A stretch of DNA of 64,000 bases from Ceratotherium simum simum (taxonomy: Eukaryota; Chordata; Mammalia; Perissodactyla; Rhinocerotidae), in contig NW_004454173.1 of the NCBI RefSeq assembly GCF_000283155.1, positions 11,735,596-11,799,595 on the forward strand. Direction: 5' to 3'. Both the position numbers and the translations under genes were made by a program. Position 1 is the first letter of the stretch. Each line of letters starts with the position of its first letter. Positions 45,391 to 56,820 of this stretch are shown here, piece after piece. The notes under the pieces are model-generated. The model saw nothing but the letters and a program-made list of their open reading frames with translations. It was not told where the DNA came from and searched no databases.

Positions 45391-47740
45391 TCTTAAAGCA
45401 TAACAGGGGGAAATAAACCAAACAAAACTGAGAGTTTCTGATCATTGTGTGTGGGCAGAAGGAAATGTTCGGTTGGGCTAAAAGCAGTGGTATGCTGGTA
45501 AACAGCCTTCCCTTCTCGCCCTCCCAAAAAAGCCCTGGTTTATAACATTTGCCAATTTCCTTGGTGTAAATACTTCCATGTTGGCTGATTTCCAGAAACC
45601 AACTTGCTGGTAATATTCCTGAGTGTTTAACAATCGCCTCTCAGGAGTTGGCATGAGCCAGCTCCAGCACACCACTGGAGTCATCATTCAAGTTGATGTG
45701 GGGCAGTTCAGCCAAGAATGTGTTCTGCATGACTCAGTTAAGCCAACCATGGACTGGGCTCGGCATGTGTGTTCAGGTCTTGGAAGTAGTTTTTCCCCCT
45801 TTTCTCCCCCACATGCCAAATAAGGGAGCCAGCCCCTTGCTGGACTCTGGGGAGGGTGAGTGCCTGCTGGCCATGCCTCCCTGGCCTCTCTGAGTGTCAC
45901 TGATGAAGCTAAAGACCAAGGCTCCTACTCAAGGGGAGGCAGCTGCCTGACTCACGCTCAAGAAAGAGCACCTAATGGCTGCCTGGGTTCCTCCTTCCTG
46001 AAGCAGAGTGGCAGGGGTGAAATGAGACGAAGGAAGAAAACCACCAGGTTAAATGAGAGGGAAGAGGGCCTCTGAAGTGGTGGAGCTGAGGGGTTAGGCA
46101 GAGGCTGGTGAGCTGTGGTCAATGAGGGCAGAGGAGAAGAGAGCAAACCCCATAAAACTATATAACTGGGAAACATTTAGGTTACTATCAGGATGGCTCT
46201 AGAAATGGTCACAAAGTAGGAGTCACAAAATCAGATGCTACAGGGGCCAGGCAGATAATTTCAGGGGGCAAATTAGACAAGGTATGATAGACTAGGGAGT
46301 GATGGGGTCTATGGCAAATTGTAAGCACATGTCCTGCCAAAAGACATTGAAGTGTTGGTGTTTTTGTTTTGTTTTGCTTTTCAACATTATAGGCCAAACA
46401 AAGTTAGTCTGTGACCTGGATGCAGACTTGTACATTGTGAATTCTGTCACCAAGCCTTTCCTTGCAAGGTTTTGAAGGCCAGACTCATAGATTGGTCGGC
46501 CAGTGGCTGGGGGCTGCAATTCCCCCTGCTCCTCATCTGTGCAGCGGGGCACCAGGGGTGGAGGGGGCAGTGGGGTCTGTCCATCTCAGGTGCAGGCAAT
46601 AAGGGGTGCATTGTCTGTAGCAAATTTTAAACAGTAATAAAACAAACTAAAATTCAGTCTGCTTTTTATTATCAACATGTGTTGGCAATCCTGAACGTCA
46701 GTGATAAAAATACCCTCTTGAAAAAATCTTCTATTGGTCTTAATTCTAAATAATTGCTATGGTTGTTGAGTTTTAATAATACGTATTTAAGCTTCAAATT
46801 AACACATTTAAATAACTTACCTATTAAGGAACATTGTAGTCTACGTAGAAGTTAATTTTAGAATTAGCCCCTGACTCAAGTGGATTCACACACAGGCATT
46901 TGTTTCCAGAATAAGTGCCTAATGATTTGGAACCCTTCAGTCCCAAACCCGTGGAACCACATATTCCTGTGTTTAAACAATAGATCCAAAATAAACAATG
47001 GTGGCACATAATTGTAAACATGAAGAAACAGAATATGAGTTAGTTCCAATTTGTTGTTCCATGTGACCAGGACTGGACAACTCAAAAGGCCAATGTTTCA
47101 ATGCCTTGATTGTTTTCATCAAGAGCTGCATGTCTGTTCTAAAGCAACATATCAAATAATTCCAATATTCACTGTCACTCAGCCATTTTCTCTGACTTTT
47201 ATGGAAGAAAAACTTCAGAAATTTGCCAACCGTAATAGATATTTATGGTGAATTTTCTAGTGAGGATATTTTAACAGAAATTTTTTGACTGTGGACACAT
47301 TTGAAAGCAGCTAAAATTGATCCCAAAGATAGAAATATAAGTACAGTATCACAACTTCTAAAACTAATTGTGACATGGGATTTTTATGAATCTCTGACAA
47401 AACTATCCTTATGTTTAAGACTTCCTATCTATTTGTATATCCATTGATTCACATAAAAGAGATTTTTCTAAATGAAAATTAACTATGAGTGAAGATAGAT
47501 CAACAAACTGTCTATTGAACATGAATATGTCAAGATCAGTTTTGACAAAATCATTAACAAATTGGTAGAGGTTAATACGTCTGGAAAACAGAAAGTATAA
47601 TTTTATTGATTACTGTGACAGACCAATATATAGGTATATTTGTTCCAGTTTTTTAAAGTATTGATGTAATTAAAATGTACCAATCCTTTACTTTTCTCTT
47701 TTTTATATTTTAACATTTATTTATTTTTACTGGCCTGATT
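45391..47740. other. Mostly unique sequence; possible old repeat at 45480-45910
   Basis: 45480-45910 (TTTGCCAATTTCCTTGGTGT, GGCATGAGCCAGCTCCAGCA, CAGCCAAGAATGTGTTCTGC, ATGGACTGGGCTCGGCATGT) has the wording of an old dispersed mammalian repeat rather than a gene. Nothing else is recognised. Confidence 0.35.
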
Positions 47741-47746
47741 ATATAT

Positions 47747-48016
47747 ATGAAACTCAATAAAAGAAAACTTTTACTGTCTGCACTCCTTTCCCAGCCATTA
47801 TTATTATTTGTTTCATTTCATGTTATTGCTGAAAGTTGCCACGTAAAAGAGGGGAATGTTAAAAATGATCTGTCCATGGTGTCCCTGGCATGCCGCTGCT
47901 CAGAGGTCTGCCTTAGCCTCTCAGGTAGTGATGGCCTCTGGGCTGCAGGAACTCCTGGGTCTCTCTACTGCAGGGACCATGTAGGGAGAGGGTTCCTCCC
48001 TCAATATTTTATTTAA
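47747..48016 (+). other. Open stretch beginning with a signal-peptide-like sequence
   Basis: An ATG is followed by MKLNKRKLLLSALLSQPLLL, a basic start and then about 20 hydrophobic residues ending before AESCH. Such a pattern fits a secretory signal peptide. The frame runs 89 codons. The later half does not look like any family I know. A CTCAG/GTAGTG donor-like site lies near 47924. Chance hydrophobic frames are common in AT-rich DNA, so this is only a candidate. Confidence 0.12.
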
Positions 48017-48884
48017 AACTTTTTCCAACATAGGAACAGTTTTGAGACAGCCTGATCCTGACCATTTAATGACCTGAGCAACCATGGAAATCCTGGTCTT
48101 CAAAATTTGGATCTCCTGGCCAAGGAGCGGTGGGTCTTGTTCCCACTTGAGAATGAAGATATTGTGAAGAATGAAGAAGAATGAAGATATGGTGGCCTTT
48201 CTAGCCACCACTCCAGATAGGTGACATGGAGGTTTTCACAGGCACACTGCCCGGACATTGGGCAGAGGGATGGAGATGACTTTGCTCTCCTGCTGGCTCC
48301 TGGCCCCAAGCCAGACCATTTCACTGCTGGCTCCATCATGGTTGCCTGTGAGGAATGGGGAAGTAGAGACTTGCCAGCCTGATGAAGGGACAGAGTTAAG
48401 GCAGTGAGGATGACCCCTAAACCAGCTGTGGCACACAGGGCCAGGCTGTGCCCTACTGTGGCCAGCCCTAGGTGGGCAGAGATGGTGGCTTTCTCTGAGG
48501 AATAACTTGAAAGGCCTGAAATTCTCACCATTGCAGTCGCTACAATACTATTACTATGCCCACCATTTTTACTCTGCTTCCTAGATATTCTTGTGAATGC
48601 ACAAAAGTGCCACCTGGAGGACTACCACTTTTACCCTCAAAATGACAAGGAAGACCAGCTCCTCAATAGCCAGCCTTGTCACACAGGATCTTGGAGGACG
48701 GAGATGCAGAGCAGGGTGGGTTTACTGGACGTCTTGGATGAGGAGAGATCTGGGACAGTGGGATAGGAGAAAGAGTACAACAGAAGGACTGCCAGGGCTG
48801 GGAGGAGGGCCTGGTGTCCAGGGACGGGACAGGCAGAGGTATTAGTCCTCATCACTTTGCCTGGTTCAGTCCAGGAGGCTAAAA

Positions 48885-49035
48885 TTGTCACGGGCCAGGG
48901 AGAGCAGGCAGCAGCCGAGAGAACTCCAAGCCAACTGATTTCTTTTTGGAAGCTGTTAAGGTTGTTGATTTAAGTCATGAGAGGCTCAAAGGCACTAAGA
49001 GATTCTCTCAAAAGGAAATCAAACTGCTTCTCCAG
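48885..49035 (+). other. Exon-like open stretch ending at a strong splice donor
   Basis: About 50 codons are open up to the CTCCAG/GTGAGT donor (exon end 49035, phase 0). The translation near the end contains EAVKVVDLSHERLKG and FSQKEIKLLLQ, a balanced, charged, helix-like composition unlike repeat-derived frames nearby. An in-frame stop at 48880 means any acceptor lies to its right (AG sites near 48897-48912). No family is recognised and no partner exon was found. Confidence 0.2.
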
Positions 49036-49924
49036 GTGAGTATTGCTTTTTATTTAGGCAGGGGTCTAAATCTATTGAGGTGAAAGCTACTGGGTCTCGC
49101 CTCTGGAACAATCTGGGGAGACCTATAAAGTTTATTGATTGGACTTACTTAACTTACACTAGCTAATAATAAAACAACTAGACCCATCAATCAGTCTCCA
49201 GGTCCCCCAAGAGAATGATTACAGGGTGGGTTGATTCCTCCTCAGAGATGGCAGTTTATGAGGAAAGCACTGAAGGGGTAGAGACAATAGATGCTGCACA
49301 ATGACATTCTGGGGAGCAACTTCTCATCTAGGTGAGGGTCCTGGAGGAGGGCCAGCAGTTCTCTGGAAACAGACTGTAGTGGCCTCTCTGAAAGCAAAGA
49401 GCTAGAAGGAAGGAGGGGCGTATGGAGAGGGGCAGACAGCCAAGACAACTGATCAGCCTACACTCTCACCTTGTTGTCTGGAGCAGGCCCCTCTGGAGGG
49501 CATGCTGTGGGCCTGCCTTTGTGCCAACAGGAAGGACTTGGAGGAGGAGTTATTCAATCCAATTCACCAAGTATGTCTCTTGCCTTGAGAAGTAGGACAT
49601 GTCCTTACCCCAGGTTACTTGCAGTCTTGTTGGAGAGATAAGATGTTGCCACTTGAATGAGATAATGACCTGAGATCTTGGATGATGAAATGCCAAATCA
49701 GGAGCACACATTATAAGTGCTAGGGGGAATTCAGGAAAGGGGTGCTCTGGGAGGCCTGGAGGGGTTGGGGAGCGTCTCAGAGAGATGGTGAGACTTGAAC
49801 TAGGCTTCCCTAGTTCAAGAAGAGCAGAGGGGAGTTGGATGAGGGAATCCATCTCCTAGAAATGTAGCATCCATTGTCTAATTGGGCAAAGAAAGACTTA
49901 AGGACCGTGGGATAATATACACAG
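49036..49924. other. Unique sequence, nothing recognised
   Basis: No gene or named repeat is recognised. Confidence 0.35.
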
Positions 49925-50150
49925 TGGTTAAATGTGAGAGCTCTGGAGTCAACAGTTGGGTTCCAGCCTGGGCTCTACCAATTACGATTCATATGAGCAA
50001 ATAACGTCTACAAGTCTTAGTCTTCTCATCTATAATGTGAGGATAATAATAGTACTTATATGGCAAAGTGGTTGTAAAGATTAAATGAGATCAATGTTTG
50101 CCAAGCACTTAACACAGTGCCTAGAGCATAGAAAACATTCAGTAATGATA
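49925..50150 (+). mobile_element. MIR SINE
   Basis: Nearly full-length sense MIR: ACAGTGGTTAAATGTGAGAG, CTCTGGAGTC, GTCTTCTCATCTATAATGTG, AGGATAATAATAGTACTTAT, GTAAAGATTAAATGAGATCA, CTTAACACAGTGCCTAGAGC. Confidence 0.93.
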
Positions 50151-51184
50151 GTCGCTGGCATTATTATTGTTATTAGTGGTGGTAATAACAGTATTCAGAT
50201 TAACACCAGGTTCCTTATACTACTTGGAGGAATGGATAAAGGGCAAGAAGAGATTCTCTCTCTATCCTGAGTGAGATCACATAAGAAACTATAGTGAAAG
50301 TTTAAGCTTGCCCTCTTGCAATGGAAAGAACTTCCAAGGACAACTAGTGATATTAGGAACAATAGAACTGAGGTCTGGCCTAAGTCCCTACTTCTCCAAG
50401 GAGAGGCATTTTGGCCCAAATGTCATGCAGATTGCTCTACATATGGGCCCTCCAGTCCTGGTTGATATTTCTGCAAGCCCATGTTAGCCTCTTTGAATTA
50501 TATGTTGGGCCCTTATCTAGAACCTGAAGGGCAGGGAGAGGAGGCCTAGGAGCACAGTGAAGAGGTGAACAATGGCGTCCCACAGCCAGCAGCCAGCTGG
50601 TTTAGCACCTGCAGTGCAGTGATAAATGACCCCTGATTTTTACAAGGCCTCCCCCAAAGACAGCGCTGGAGAGCTGGCAGAGATGTAATGAGAAGAGAAT
50701 GCAGCTTCAAGTCTGGAATTTGAAGCAGCCTAGAGAATAAATAGGTTGAAGAAACTCTGAGAGAAGACAATCCTTTGGGGAGCCAACAGAGGCATATCTA
50801 AAAGCGCTGGCTTCCCACAGCAACAGTTACATAAAGGGACTCCTAACCCTTTGTGAGATGAAAAATAAACCAATCTCCAGTGCAATACCAGAGGGCCTTG
50901 GGTGATATATACAAGCACCTTCAGAGCTGGGAAAGGGAGCAAGCGTTCCTTGCTCACCCTCTAGCTAGTTTCCTTTGATTTTCCCTGTGCTGACAAAAGC
51001 TGTGGGACTAATAAGCCCCTCAGAATAGGGGGAAATGGGACCTCTGCAAGCAGTACTTTCTACAAGTTGGGAGGGATTAGCCAGGATCTCTCAGAGGTCA
51101 CGAAATACATGGGCCACTTTCATTTTTTAAGGCTCTTGGTATTAAAAAAAAAGAGAGATGTCAAAACAGAATCACAATTGGTAA
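50151..51184. other. Unique sequence, nothing recognised
   Basis: No gene or named repeat is recognised. Confidence 0.35.
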
Positions 51185-51498
51185 TTTTTTTGAAACTTTA
51201 CATTTAATAAATTGGTATAATTTAACACAAAAGGCACTGAGTTATTCACAAGATAATTATAGGACTTTTGAAAAATATTAATTCATAATGTACTACAGGC
51301 CATCTGATCTGGTAATGGGGACACAAGCTTTAGCTGTATGAAGGACATCATCTTCTTTCAGTGTTGTTGTAGTGTGAGACTGAATGGACAACCTCATTTG
51401 TAGATGAGTCAGATCTTAAACTGGAGGCTTTCGGTTGGACTGGGATAAATGGGATAAATGGTTTCCCCAACACAACCTCCTTGCGTCCCATGATAGCC
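51185..51498 (-). other. Candidate 3'-terminal exon with 3' UTR, unidentified
   Basis: On the minus strand an acceptor-like CTTCTAAACACAG (AG at 51499-51500) is followed by about 50 open codons to a TGA at 51348-51350, with residues GRKEVVLGKPFIPFIPVQPK and an end in SVSHYNNTERR. The downstream AT-rich stretch holds ATTAAA at 51203-51208 (minus strand). The order acceptor, open frame, stop, polyadenylation signal is what a terminal exon shows. The polypyrimidine tract is weak and I cannot name a gene. Confidence 0.2.
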
Positions 51499-52555
51499 CT
51501 GTGTTTAGAAGTAAGTAGTTTACATAAGTGCAGCATTTTATGAAGATTCAGAGGTCTTAGACAATATTTAATAAAGATTTCTTTGTTGAATTAGAGAGAT
51601 TTTAAAGAAGGGATTATTAGGGCTTCTGGGTAGCATTCTGGGGAGTCTTTTCACCTCTAGGGCCCAAATTTCATGAAAGCATTACCAACGAGATTCAATT
51701 ACACACATGTGTCTCCACAAAAAGCCTAAAAAGACTGAGATAAATGCTCAAGGGAGGGAAATTGTCCTTCCTCACCAATGCACGTGTATGAGACAGCTCT
51801 TTTGAATGACTTCAGAAGTGTGGGTCACACCTGTCCCTTACTCCAGCTGTATCCAGTTCTGTGCGGTGCCAGCCAGTCCCCACAGGTGCAGTTGACTATG
51901 ACCCACCTCAGGTCCACTCTTTGCGCCCCTTGCTTTCTGCCTTCCAGCCTCTGAGTGACATTGTGGGTGGGGCCACCATAATAATGTGCTCGGCACTCAC
52001 TCATTGGCAACATAGACGTCCATGGGGAGAGCCTCTGCCCAGTGGTCTGGGGGACAGCCGAGAGATGCTGCCCCTCTCTTCCCCCTTGGTTGGTGCTGAG
52101 ACACCTTTCAGACAGCTACTCCACGGTCTCCTGGGATCGTACAAGCAGTAGCCTGTAGCACAGCCAGCTCGACACCACAGCTCTGCATTGGTTCTCTTTC
52201 TTCCCTCTTCACTCCCCCACTCCCTCACTTCTGCTCCTTTGGTCACATCCCCAGAAAGAGTTTGCACTTCGGCCTCTGTCTTAGGCTCTGCTCCCCACAA
52301 AACTCAAAACTCTTTTCATGAGAACTCGTGATATACTTGACCTTCCTTTGACTACTTTCTTGCACTTGATTTTTTGAACCTAAGTGCAAGATTTGACATG
52401 GAGATTTGCTGCATGCCATCTATTGAAATGTTTCTTTATTCTGATTTTGTCCTTTAACAGTGTTTGCTGTCCTTCCCAGCCTTGAGTTATCTACAAATTT
52501 GCTCATAAAATTTATTGGCTGTTAAAACAAAGCCATCAATGACCAACTCCTGTAA
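51499..52555. other. Unique sequence, nothing recognised
   Basis: Open frames at 51825-52300 on the minus strand have no recognised domain. Confidence 0.35.
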
Positions 52556-52965
52556 CCTCATCTCATGCTCCACTCTCCTTGATAACTCCCCTCTGGCGGC
52601 CTCACCTCCTACAAGTGCACAGTGGGCCAAGCTCTTCCCCCTAGGGTCTTGCACTTGCTACTCTTTCTGCTTGGAATCCTCTTCCTCGGGCTCTTCCCGT
52701 GGATATCTCTTTGTCATACTCTAGGACTCAACTTAAATGTCACCGCTCAGAGAGGACTTCTGTGACCACCATGTATCTGTCTTAGCACTTACCCCAATGC
52801 ATGGGTACCACGGACCCTTCATTAGCTTGCTTATGTATTGTTCATCACCTTAATTAAAATGAAATCTCCAGGAAGGCAGGGATGTTGTCTCTTTTCTCCA
52901 CTGCTTTGTCCCTAGCACCACGTCCACGTTCTGTCACCCGGCAGGGGCTCAGTCAGTATTGACCC
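52556..52965 (+). mobile_element. L2 LINE 3' end
   Basis: Sense L2 wording: GTCTTGCACTTGCTACTCTT, TCTGCTTGGAATCCTCTTCC, CAACTTAAATGTCACCGCTC, AGAGAGGACTTCTGTGACCA, CCAGGAAGGCAGGGATGTTG, TTTGTCCCTAGCACC. It is decayed and non-coding. Confidence 0.88.
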
Positions 52966-53149
52966 ATCCCCTCCACTTGTGCGCTAGATCCTGTCCTCTC
53001 TCAACTCCTCAAGGGCATTGCGTTGCCATCTCTCCCACCTCTCTCCTACGGCACCATTATCTCTCTTTCCTGGGTCATTCCCATCAGCAGGCAGACATGC
53101 TGTAATTTCTCCTGTCTTAAAAAGCAAAACAAACAAACAAAGAAAAAAC

Positions 53150-53365
53150 TGCTCTTGGCCGGTGTCCTCTTTCAGCTGACACACTGCATATTTTACTGAT
53201 TGTCTGTCTCCTCCGCTAGATGAGAAGCTCCACGTAGGAAGGATTTGTGTCTCTTTTGTTTATTGCTGTTTCCCTAGGGCCTCAAAAGTGTCTGGCACGT
53301 AGCAGATGCTCGATAAAAATGTGTGGAAAAATGGATCATTTTGCAGAATGAATGAATAAAACAAT
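53150..53365 (+). mobile_element. Second L2 LINE 3' end
   Basis: GATTGTCTGTCTCCTCCGCT, AGATGAGAAGCTCCACGTAG, TTTATTGCTGTTTCCCTAGG, AAAAGTGTCTGGCACGTAGC, GATGCTCGATAAAAATG. It repeats the end of the L2 consensus, so it is a separate insertion from the preceding copy. Confidence 0.85.
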
Positions 53366-53429
53366 AAAGCCTTTTTTAATTAACAGAGAAAAAACTCAGT
53401 CTGTATCTTGAGCAATGTCTAAATAACTT

Positions 53430-53963
53430 AGAAGTGTCAATGCAAATAATCCATAATCAATTTATAAATCAAAATTGGGGTGAGTGTATCATGAGCCAAA
53501 TTTGAGGACCATATAGCCAGGGGCCTTCCTTCCCCAGGGAAGGAAGGGCACCAAAGAAGTGGGGTGTACAGATTGGTTACCTACCATCAAAGAGCATGTA
53601 TTGCAATGTCCATTTTACAATAGTCACAAGGTTGTCCTGTTGGCACAGCAATTGATGGACACAGCAGGTAGCAGGTCTATGGTCTCAAATTGGGTGGTCA
53701 CTGGATGAGCGCAGCAATCAAATCCTAGCCTAGGGAGAAATGCTTATCCTTAAGGAAATGCCAAAGGTGGGGGAGGTTGCATCCTTATCTTAAGGGCATT
53801 TGTTCTTGTCTTTGGAACATGGTAATTGCTTAAAGCAGATGTGCAACGCATCTTCAAAGGCCATAGGTCCTTTTGGAAAAACAAGGTCAGGCTGAATTAG
53901 TTTTACACCAAATGGCTTCCTCATATACTCCAATATGTCCCATTACTTGCCATTTATTTATCA
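53430..53963 (-). repeat. ERV-B 3' LTR
   Basis: On the minus strand it starts TGATAAATAAATGGCAAG after the polypurine tract and ends near GCATTGACACTTCT. It shares CCATATAGCCAGGGGCCTTC, GGAAGGAAGGGCACCAAAG, GACACAGCAGGTAGCAGG and CTTATCTTAAGGGCATTTG (plus-strand words) with 60028-60603. Confidence 0.93.
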
Positions 53964-53976
53964 TTTTCCCCCTTTT
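53964..53976 (-). promoter_or_regulatory. ERV-B polypurine tract
   Basis: The minus strand reads AAAAGGGGGAAAA immediately before the TG of the 3' LTR. This is the expected position and composition of the plus-strand primer of a retrovirus, and it confirms the LTR edge and the orientation. Confidence 0.9.
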
Positions 53977-54439
53977 GATCTATAATCTTTCAATAGAAAG
54001 CATTGATGATCAAAATATTGTCCCTTGGTGCCAGGGTGGATGCTGCCTGCCCTGAGTCCATCATGTCCCTCGGTGCCAGAGTTTTATCCCATTTATTTGC
54101 CCAGTTGTCCATGTTGGGGGGAATTAATTGAATATAGTGGACAAGCATAGAGGTATATACATCAACAGAGGAAGCATTTCATAGATTTTAGATTAATTTT
54201 AGGTTGTTGCATAAACATTGTATATGTGCTTTTCTATGACTCCTTACGTTTACATTGTTCACAATTACAAGTACAGTAACAATGATAATAATTCAATATA
54301 TTTTGAAAAGATTAGTTTAAAATGGGTTCTTAGGCATAGTCCTTATCAGAAAAGGAAATTTGTCCAGGGTTATAAGATCAATCGACCATCTCAAGTTTCC
54401 TTACTCCAGCTTACATGCCAGTCTTACAGCACTGAGTAA

Positions 54440-55160
54440 AGAAAACAGCAATTAGTTTGAATATTATGACTAATACAAGAATTCCAAGAGGTAATAGAAA
54501 TAGGAATTACAATCCAGATCAAAAAAGGGAACCAATACGAGAAGGGAGCCAACCAAACACATCAAGACCAGGTGTAGGATTGCTTAAGGCATTCACCTAC
54601 TTTTTCATGTGCTTTAGCAGAGATGACACATTGGAAGACTCATCAGGTACAAAAACATAGCATTTAGTTTGAATGATATATATATGTACCCCTTGGGATG
54701 CAATTAAAAGATCTAAGGCCCTTCTATTTTGAAGGACAGTCTTTTTCTTTTTTTTTTTAAAGATTTTATTTATTTATTTTTCCCCCAAAGCCCCAGTAGA
54801 TAGTTGTATGTCACAGCTGCACATCCTTCTAGTTGCTGCATGTGGGACGCGGCCTCAGCATGGCCTGAAAAGCGGTGTGTCGGTGCGCGCCCGGGATCCG
54901 AACCCGGGTCGCCAGCAGCGGAGCGCGCGCACTTAACCGCTAAGCCACGGGGCCGGCCCAGGACAGTCTTTTTCATTAAAGACATTTTAATATTTAATAC
55001 GGCTATTCCTGCTTGACCGTCATTAAGGGCTTGCGTATGTGATATGACATCCTTTAGCCTCAAGGAAGGAACAAATACAGCCAGCTGCTCGGTGGTCATA
55101 CCAGTGGAACACTGAATGAGCCCATCTGGCCTTAAAGAGACGGAAATTGGCAACAGGTGT
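54440..55160 (-). pseudogene. ERV-B env (transmembrane subunit) remnant
   Basis: Minus-strand open pieces on both sides of an ERE SINE form one former reading frame. The part at 54975-55153 and the continuation at about 54600-54745 have the layout of a class I-type env transmembrane subunit: a region ending NIKMSLMKKTVL, a conserved ALDLL-containing stretch, a cysteine-bearing segment and then PDESSNVSS. A stop follows near 54590. A downstream hydrophobic stretch (about 54470-54550) may be the old membrane anchor. It is broken by the SINE and stops, and it cannot make a protein. Confidence 0.65.
54748..54959 (-). mobile_element. ERE-type SINE inside ERV-B env
   Basis: Minus-strand head GGGCCGGCCCCGTGGCTTAG, CpG-rich promoter (CCCGGGTTCGGATCC), short form ending in (AAAT)n and poly-A. 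The duplication GGACAGTCTTTTTC is at 54734-54747 and 54961-54974. The well-kept CpGs suggest a young copy. Confidence 0.95.
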
Positions 55161-55789
55161 TAGTTCAGTGTGACTCTTTCCATGTATCCACAGGAAGCTC
55201 AGGGTGCAGTGTTTTAGCCATCCACCCAGTAGCTGAGGCCAGAGATTTGTTGCACATAACCACTGAGTTCCTTTAGGAGCCGCCCGATAAATGCCTGGCC
55301 TTCAAGACAGTCTGTTCCAAATCAATCACTTTCTTTAAGTATGATAGTATTTTGAAAAACTTAAATGGAACAATTATAAAATAAGTATACAGTTTAAGCA
55401 TAACAAAGGTTTAAATGAGGAGATGTAAGGTTGGGAATACAGGCCTGGTCTGGCATCTTGGGACAGCTGTCTACAACAGATGCTGTCTTCTTCTCATCCT
55501 GGTTTGGAGATATTTGTATTGGTCAGTTGAAGTTGGGTATCAGAAACAGGAACCGAAACCCACTCAGGTGGAGAAGCCTCCTTCTAAAATGAGAAATGTG
55601 AATCCGTGCATCTATGTCTTTTGATTCTGTAGTGCATGAATTGGTTAAAAGTACCTGCTATGGTCCTTTCCCACAGGGCTGTAAAGAGTTTTTTTATTTG
55701 ATGCCTCTTCTGATAAATAAATTCTCCAAGTTATAGTCCTTAAGGTCTAGGAGCTCTCTGTGAAAAGAATCAGCTACCAACTTCTTATT

Positions 55790-56820
55790 TTTTTTTTTTT
55801 AAGTGTCTCAATGAGACCTTGACAATAATTAAGATATTTCCTTGAAGCAAAGTTGATTCATACATTTCTTTGTCTAATTGCATAGGCCGTCCAGTTATTA
55901 TCTCAAAAGGAGACAGCCAATGTTTATCAAAGGGTGTAGATCTAAGATTGAGGAGCACTAGCAGAAGGGCTTTTGGCCATGAGATTAAATGCTTCTGAAA
56001 GCTTTGCTAATTGAGTTTTGATTGTGCCATTAGTTCTTTCCACCAATCCTGAGGATTGGGGATGGTAAGCTCAGTGGAAATGTTGCATCATTGGCCAAAT
56101 ATTACAAATAGATTTAATTATTTGTCCAGTGAAATGAGTTCCCCGGTCACTATGTAACTCAGCAGGAATTCCCCAAACAGGAATTATTCTCACTAATAGT
56201 AATTTACCTACTGTTAGAGCTGTTGCTTTTCTGTAAGGAAAGGCCTCAATCCCATGTGAGAACATGCAGATCATTACAAGATATATTTGTATCCTTGAGA
56301 TGGTGGCATTTGGACAAAGTCTGATGGCCGTACCTCAAAGAGTCGCTTAGGAAAGGGAAAGTGGCCTTGTGATTCATGAAGTAGTTTCCCTGGATTATAT
56401 TTGGGCATATAACACAACGAGTGCAGGCTTTATGAGCCACTGTGGGAGAAAGTTTTCAAAAGTATTGTTTTCCCCACAAAATTATCTTTTCAGGTGCTCA
56501 GTGGGTTAATTGGTGTATATCCTGGAGCGGTGGCAATTGTGCTCCAATAGGTACTACGGGTTTTTCCTTCATTGGGCCCAAAGCATATCTGTGAGGGTTG
56601 TCAAAAATTCCCCCTTTTGACTGCCATATCTGTTTCTGTTCTTCAATAGTGATTTCTTGAGCCTGTAGAAGGAAGTCTTTTACTGGGTGAGCAGAGTTAA
56701 TACAAAGTAACAGGCATTTGATAATGTCTTGCTTATCATTTAAGTAAGACCCATCTGTAAACCAAATTAAATAGAATGCAGTTGTGGTCTTTTCCTCTTG
56801 TGATGTTGGAAGCAAGGTAG
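55790..56820 (-). pseudogene. ERV-B pol remnant: RNase H tail and integrase
   Basis: Starts with an RNase H piece carrying WFTDGSYLN (near 56755), then the integrase zinc finger (HQLTH near 56500, CTRC near 56420 in another frame), the catalytic core with IEAF and HSDRGTHFTGQ (56071-56274), HPQSSGLVERTNG near 56040, and a C-terminal piece with SPFEIITGRPM near 55900. Defects visible: the first catalytic aspartate position before FSHGIEAF reads cysteine-methionine instead, a stop precedes YHPQSSG, and there are frame changes between the zinc finger and core. Reverse transcriptase is absent upstream. The core sequence is class I (gamma)-like. Confidence 0.85.

Noticed and set aside
48100..48531. 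143-codon minus-strand frame
   Set aside because: The composition is S/A/G-rich without any domain, and the frame overlaps plus-strand stretches that look no less coding. No splice or start context supports it.
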